Source: Candidatus Aenigmatarchaeota archaeon (GTDB lineage: Archaea > Aenigmatarchaeota > Aenigmatarchaeia > CG10238-14 > SCSR01). Taken from it: a stretch of DNA of 64,000 bases. The first letter of the stretch is position 1. The number at the start of each line of letters is the position of its first letter. The DNA is taken from the NCBI GenBank assembly GCA_030615205.1, contig JAUWZS010000002.1, positions 195,212 through 259,211 of the forward strand, given 5' to 3'. The position numbers and the translations under genes are program-made. This document shows positions 60,867-64,000 of the stretch, one piece after another. The notes below the pieces were generated by a model. The model ran no database searches. It saw only the letters and a list, made by a program, of their open reading frames with translations, and had not been told where the DNA came from.

Positions 60867-62315
60867 CTAACCCTTCGCAACTGCCAAAGGAATTAAGCGT
60901 GCTACTATTTTTGATATCCCAGCATCTTCGCAAACTTTTACGACACTATGCACGTCTTTATACGCTTCAGGCACCTCTTCGCTGAGAACTTTCCACGAGG
61001 CTGATTTTGTAAGAATTCCCTTACTCGCTAATCTCATTTTTACCTCTTCGCCTCTGTAAGTTCGTCGAGCTTTAGTTCTTGACAACATTCTACCAGCACC
61101 ATGTACAGTGGAATAAAAAGTTTCCTTTGCAGTCTCCAAACCAACGAGCACGTAGCTAGCTGTACCCATCGATCCAGGGACGAGCACACACTGCCCTACA
61201 CTCCTGTGATCTTTCGGTACTCTTGGGTCTCCTGGTGGTAGCGATCGTGTCGCGCCCTTTCTGTGTATAAACACCTTTCTCTTCTTTCCGTCTATTTCAT
61301 GCTCTTCAATTTTCCCCACATTGTGACAAAGTCCATATACTAATTCCAATCCTATATCCTCCAGGTTCACCCCCAAAGTTTTAATAAAGCTCTCTCGCAC
61401 CCAATGGGCGATCATATGCCTATTGGTAAATCCGAAATTTGCAGCGCAACTCATTGCCTTGAAATAATCATCGCATTCTTTTGTCCCAGAAGGTGCGTAT
61501 ACAAGCTCGCGGTCGGGTAGCTTGCGGATTTCATCCCTAAACTTATTTTCCAAAATTTTCAAATAATCCGTACATACTTGGTGCCCGAATCCTCGGCTTC
61601 CAGTGTGTATCATCACCGTTACCTGCCCTTCCTTTTCAATCCCAAAGGTCTTCGCCACCTCTGGCAAAAATATCTTTTCCACGCGTTGTATTTCCAAGAA
61701 ATGATTACCAGCGCCCAGACTGCCAAGCTGCGGAGCGCCACGTTTTAACGCTTTCTCAGAAATTTTGCTTGCGTCAGCCGTTTTCATACATCCTTGCTCT
61801 TCTAAATGATCCAAATCTTTTTCAGTTCCATATCCATTTTCAACCGCCCATCCGGCTCCCCGCTCAAGCACATCTTTCAACTGCGCTGTTGACAGTTTTA
61901 TCTTTCCTTTACTGCCCAAACCAGACGGAACGTTTTTAAAAATTGCATCAAGCAGTTGCAACAGCTTTGGTCTTATATCTGCCTCTGTCAAATTCGTACG
62001 CAAAAGACGGACTCCACAATTAATATCAAACCCTATTCCGCCCGGACTCAGCCCGCCGTCCTCGTAATCCAACGCAGCCACTCCGCCGATTGGAAATCCA
62101 TAGCCGAAATGCATATCCGGCAACGCTATGCTGTGCTTATGGATGCCCGGCAGGAAGGAAACATTGGCAATCTGCTCTATCGCGCCTTCTTCCAGATCAT
62201 TCAACAGCTTTTTAGACAAGAAGAGCCGCGCGGGCACCAGCATACCACGTTTTGCTGTTTTTGGCAATTCCCATACGTTTGGCCGGATTTCTTTCAATTG
62301 TTCCTTCAAAGTCAT
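60867..62315 (-). CDS. rtcB: RNA-splicing ligase RtcB
   Basis: 482 aa. Joins RNA 2',3'-cyclic phosphate or 3'-phosphate ends to 5'-OH ends after tRNA intron removal. GGIGFDINCGVRLLRTNL holds the catalytic Cys; MIHTGSRGFGHQVC, NFGFTNRHMIAHW and RKGATRSLPPG hold further metal and guanylate-site residues. No intein. AGGAG precedes the start. Its job is to seal the intron-bearing tRNA-Val and tRNA-Ser transcripts encoded here. Confidence 0.97.
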   Translation of the reverse strand: MTLKEQLKEIRPNVWELPKTAKRGMLVPARLFLSKKLLNDLEEGAIEQIANVSFLPGIHKHSIALPDMHFGYGFPIGGVAALDYEDGGLSPGGIGFDINCGVRLLRTNLTEADIRPKLLQLLDAIFKNVPSGLGSKGKIKLSTAQLKDVLERGAGWAVENGYGTEKDLDHLEEQGCMKTADASKISEKALKRGAPQLGSLGAGNHFLEIQRVEKIFLPEVAKTFGIEKEGQVTVMIHTGSRGFGHQVCTDYLKILENKFRDEIRKLPDRELVYAPSGTKECDDYFKAMSCAANFGFTNRHMIAHWVRESFIKTLGVNLEDIGLELVYGLCHNVGKIEEHEIDGKKRKVFIHRKGATRSLPPGDPRVPKDHRSVGQCVLVPGSMGTASYVLVGLETAKETFYSTVHGAGRMLSRTKARRTYRGEEVKMRLASKGILTKSASWKVLSEEVPEAYKDVHSVVKVCEDAGISKIVARLIPLAVAKG

Positions 62316-62374
62316 ATAATCTCCTTTAATTAATTTAGATTGATTTAAATTATTCTTTTTATATTTTTTGTAAA

Positions 62375-62707
62375 TTAAGTAGGTACTGCTATTTTTTCTT
62401 TTGCTTCCTCAAAGTAACTGGATGCTAATTCTATTCCTATTTTCATCAATATCTTTACTCTTGCATTTTCTGTGTTTAATTTATATAATTCTGCCTTTCC
62501 TATGTTTCTTGTTTTTATTATTATTCTTTTTCTGATCAAATCTTTCCATATCTTACCTATTGTTATTCTAGATATCCCTGCTTCATTCGCTACTTGAGTT
62601 TTTGAGTAGTCAAAGCTTGGAAAGGTAAGGAAAAAATCTAAAACTTTTATTAATGGACTTTCTCCAAAAGTTTCTAAAAATATCGACTTTTTTGCTTTTA
62701 TGCTCAT
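62375..62707 (-). CDS. Winged-helix regulator
   Basis: 110 aa. Winged-helix fold: KVLDFFLTFPSFDYSKTQVANEAGISRITIGKIWKDLIRKRIIIKTRNIGKAELYKLN. The recognition helix is GISRITIGKIWKDL; the wing is basic. Upstream of the start lies an array of TGTATA/TATACA half-sites; autoregulation is likely. Confidence 0.75.
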   Translation of the reverse strand: MSIKAKKSIFLETFGESPLIKVLDFFLTFPSFDYSKTQVANEAGISRITIGKIWKDLIRKRIIIKTRNIGKAELYKLNTENARVKILMKIGIELASSYFEEAKEKIAVPT

Positions 62708-62713
62708 GCTATT

Positions 62714-62768
62714 TGTATATTCTTACCTCTATTTAAAGATTATACATTCACTGTATATTTTTTATACA
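62714..62768. promoter_or_regulatory. Inverted TGTATA/TATACA operator array
   Basis: Half-sites TGTATA at 62714, TATACA-TTCAC-TGTATA at 62741-62757 and TATACA at 62763. Sits between the two divergent genes at 62375 and 62803. Confidence 0.5.
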
Positions 62769-62802
62769 TTATATTTATTAAGCCATTTAGCCAATTACTT
62801 TT

Positions 62803-63093
62803 ATGGCAATAGACCTTAAGAAGAAAGAAGTTTCTAATGAGGAAATAGAGGTTGCCTTGTTGCATAAGCTATTTGTAATGCGTGCTGGAGTTAAGTATCA
62901 TATTTATGAACCAGATTTACCGAAAGGTTTTCCTCCTCATTTACATAAAAGAGTTTTAAAAGCAGCTAAGAGTTTATATAAGAAAGGATTATTGGCTAAA
63001 TTTCCTCATCGTGAAGAAACCGTTTGGCAGTTGAATTTGAACAAAATAAATGAAATTAAAGAAAGGGTAAAGAGGTTTTATAAAATCCCATAG
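62803..63093 (+). CDS. Small winged-helix-like protein
   Basis: 96 aa. EVALLHKLFVMRAGVKYHIY, then LHKRVLKAAKSLYKKGLLAKFPHREETVWQLNL resembles a winged helix (helix, recognition helix, wing). Divergent from the 62375 regulator across shared half-sites, so both may be controlled together. Confidence 0.5.
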   Translation: MAIDLKKKEVSNEEIEVALLHKLFVMRAGVKYHIYEPDLPKGFPPHLHKRVLKAAKSLYKKGLLAKFPHREETVWQLNLNKINEIKERVKRFYKIP

Positions 63094-63189
63094 GCTAATA
63101 AAAAGGTTTTTCTTCAATTCAGATATTTTGGTAAAGCTGGCATTTTTGGAAATTGGATTATAAAATTTAAAACATTATTTAACACTAAT

Positions 63190-63352
63190 AGTGAACTATA
63201 GAAGTGATTACTTGTAGTGATTAGCTATAGTGAACAATAATTAAGATATAAATATTAACAAAAGGTAATAAATAGTAATAGTGAACAATAAAAGTGAACA
63301 AAAAAGATGAAAAGTACGAGTGATGAGTAGAGTTAAATAGCTATAGTGATTA
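63190..63352. repeat. AGTGAAC/AGTGATTA repeat array
   Basis: Seven copies of AGTGAAC or AGTGATTA at 63190, 63203, 63216, 63229, 63280, 63293 and 63345 within 163 A+T-rich bases; the last is 4 bp before the next gene. The first four are 13 bp apart. Candidate operator array. Confidence 0.55.
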
Positions 63353-63355
63353 TTA

Positions 63356-63592
63356 ATGGTAAAAAGAAGTAATAACCAGATGAAAGAGCTAGTTGTCAAG
63401 GCTTTGAGGCGGCATCCTGAAGGCCTAACCATCGCTGAGCTTTCTAAACTTTTAAAAGTGCACAGACAGACTGCGACCAAATATCTTTTCGAGCTGATGG
63501 GTGCAAGCGTCATACGCAGGAGATGGATTGGCGCTGCTAGTCTGCACTATCTGAAAAAGGACTTTGAAAAAATTGGAAAGGGTGGATTATGA
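63356..63592 (+). CDS. Small helix-turn-helix regulator
   Basis: 78 aa. MKELVVKALRRHPEGLTIAELSKLLKVHRQTATKYLFELMGASVIRRRWIG is a winged helix with a clear recognition helix (HRQTATKYLFEL). Overlaps the next gene by 4 bp (ATGA), so the regulator and the surface protein form an operon. Preceded by the AGTGA array, its probable operator. Confidence 0.75.
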   Translation: MVKRSNNQMKELVVKALRRHPEGLTIAELSKLLKVHRQTATKYLFELMGASVIRRRWIGAASLHYLKKDFEKIGKGGL

Positions 63593-64000
63593 AAATTAAT
63601 ATCGGAGTTAAAATCGGCGGAAGTATTAGGAAAAAATCAATAGGTAAGAAATCTATAATTAAGCTTAGTCTGATAGGGATTTTCAGTCTAATTATCTCTT
63701 CAATGATATTTTTTCTTTTCTCTGTTAGACAAGCAAAAGCACAAACGACAGAAGAGCTATGGGTCGATGGTTGGACTGCAGTTACAGAAGAATGGGCTAC
63801 GTCTGGGACAGAACCATGGATTGATGCTTCGGATGCTTCTTACATTGAAGATGACGGGACTCCAGCGTTTGCTACAATGAAGGAGTTCACCTTTACTGAT
63901 TCATCATCTGAGTATGATTCTATAGATAAAATTTATGTTAATGTCTCTATGAGAGCAACTTTGTCTGCCCAGATCTGTGATATTACGGTGTATATTTGGG
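63589..64000 (+). CDS. N-terminal part of a secreted surface protein (runs off the window)
   Basis: 137 codons visible, no stop. A basic N-terminus (KIGGSIRKKSIGKKS) and helix (IIKLSLIGIFSLIISSMIFFLF) precede a mature part beginning TTEELWVDGWTAVTEEW and IDASDASYIEDDG, similar in style to the other large surface proteins here. The gene continues beyond 64000. Confidence 0.75.
   Translation, partial: MKINIGVKIGGSIRKKSIGKKSIIKLSLIGIFSLIISSMIFFLFSVRQAKAQTTEELWVDGWTAVTEEWATSGTEPWIDASDASYIEDDGTPAFATMKEFTFTDSSSEYDSIDKIYVNVSMRATLSAQICDITVYIW

Overview
The window is archaeal chromosome. The supporting genes are a TATA-binding protein, aIF2-alpha followed by Nop10 and a PAC2-family protein, ribosomal protein S2, an archaeal-type RNase P RNA, Sec61-beta (SecG), archease with RtcB, tubulin-type FtsZ, a PRC-barrel protein and intron-bearing tRNA genes. 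Low G+C, compact genes, a class II (B12-dependent) ribonucleotide reductase, many short winged-helix regulators and very large secreted proteins with Thr-rich linkers and CGNGxCExxExxxxCPxDC motifs suggest a DPANN-type lineage such as Aenigmarchaeota. That placement is inference; no rRNA is present.

Layout. 0-12 kb: a giant cell-surface protein, a winged-helix regulator, a 3.1-kb candidate transposon (6189-9278; TGTCGCA end repeats inside a 10-bp direct repeat) carrying a PD-(D/E)XK-like nuclease, a proteasome-like Ntn hydrolase and an NYN nuclease, then a second surface protein. 12-26 kb: genes punctuated by seven partial copies of the 3' end of the tRNA-Ser gene at 26079-26215, all in the same orientation as that gene. 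They separate TBP, a surface protein with cupin and regulator, a 1571-aa Asp-box lipoprotein, two 33-aa zinc fingers, a broken PH-domain gene, a DEAD-box helicase and a circularly permuted GTPase. 26-31 kb: PRC-barrel protein and FtsZ, a 608-bp transposon-like unit with inverted repeats and a 9-bp target duplication, AsnRS beside tRNA-Asn, then tRNA-Arg, a PAP2 phosphatase, tRNA-Glu and tRNA-Leu. The tRNA-Leu is followed by two single-gene units each ending in a copy of its 3' end. 33-44 kb: flippase, RNase H, IscU, aIF2-alpha/Nop10/PAC2 (with a frameshifted kinase inserted), DUF218, S2, NrdJ, CobO and ferredoxin. 44-50 kb: a minus-strand run of NAD kinase, Nudix, glutamate dehydrogenase, a glutaredoxin-thioredoxin reductase fusion and three membrane-anchored thioredoxin-like or Cys-rich proteins. 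50-60 kb: accessory genes separated by a second intergenic repeat, a SufS-type cysteine desulfurase, a class II aldolase-like protein, RNase P RNA, SecG and endonuclease IV. 60-64 kb: archease/RtcB, small regulators and the start of another surface protein.

Links between genes. iscU and the cysteine desulfurase lie 17 kb apart but share the same TATA-plus-palindrome promoter and probably form an Fe-S regulon. NrdJ and CobO fit together as a B12-dependent enzyme and its cofactor maker. RtcB and archease would ligate the spliced tRNAs whose intron-bearing genes are in this window. The main novelty is the combination of two tRNA-anchored arrays of one- or two-gene units and two transposon-like elements with no transposase or integrase of their own.
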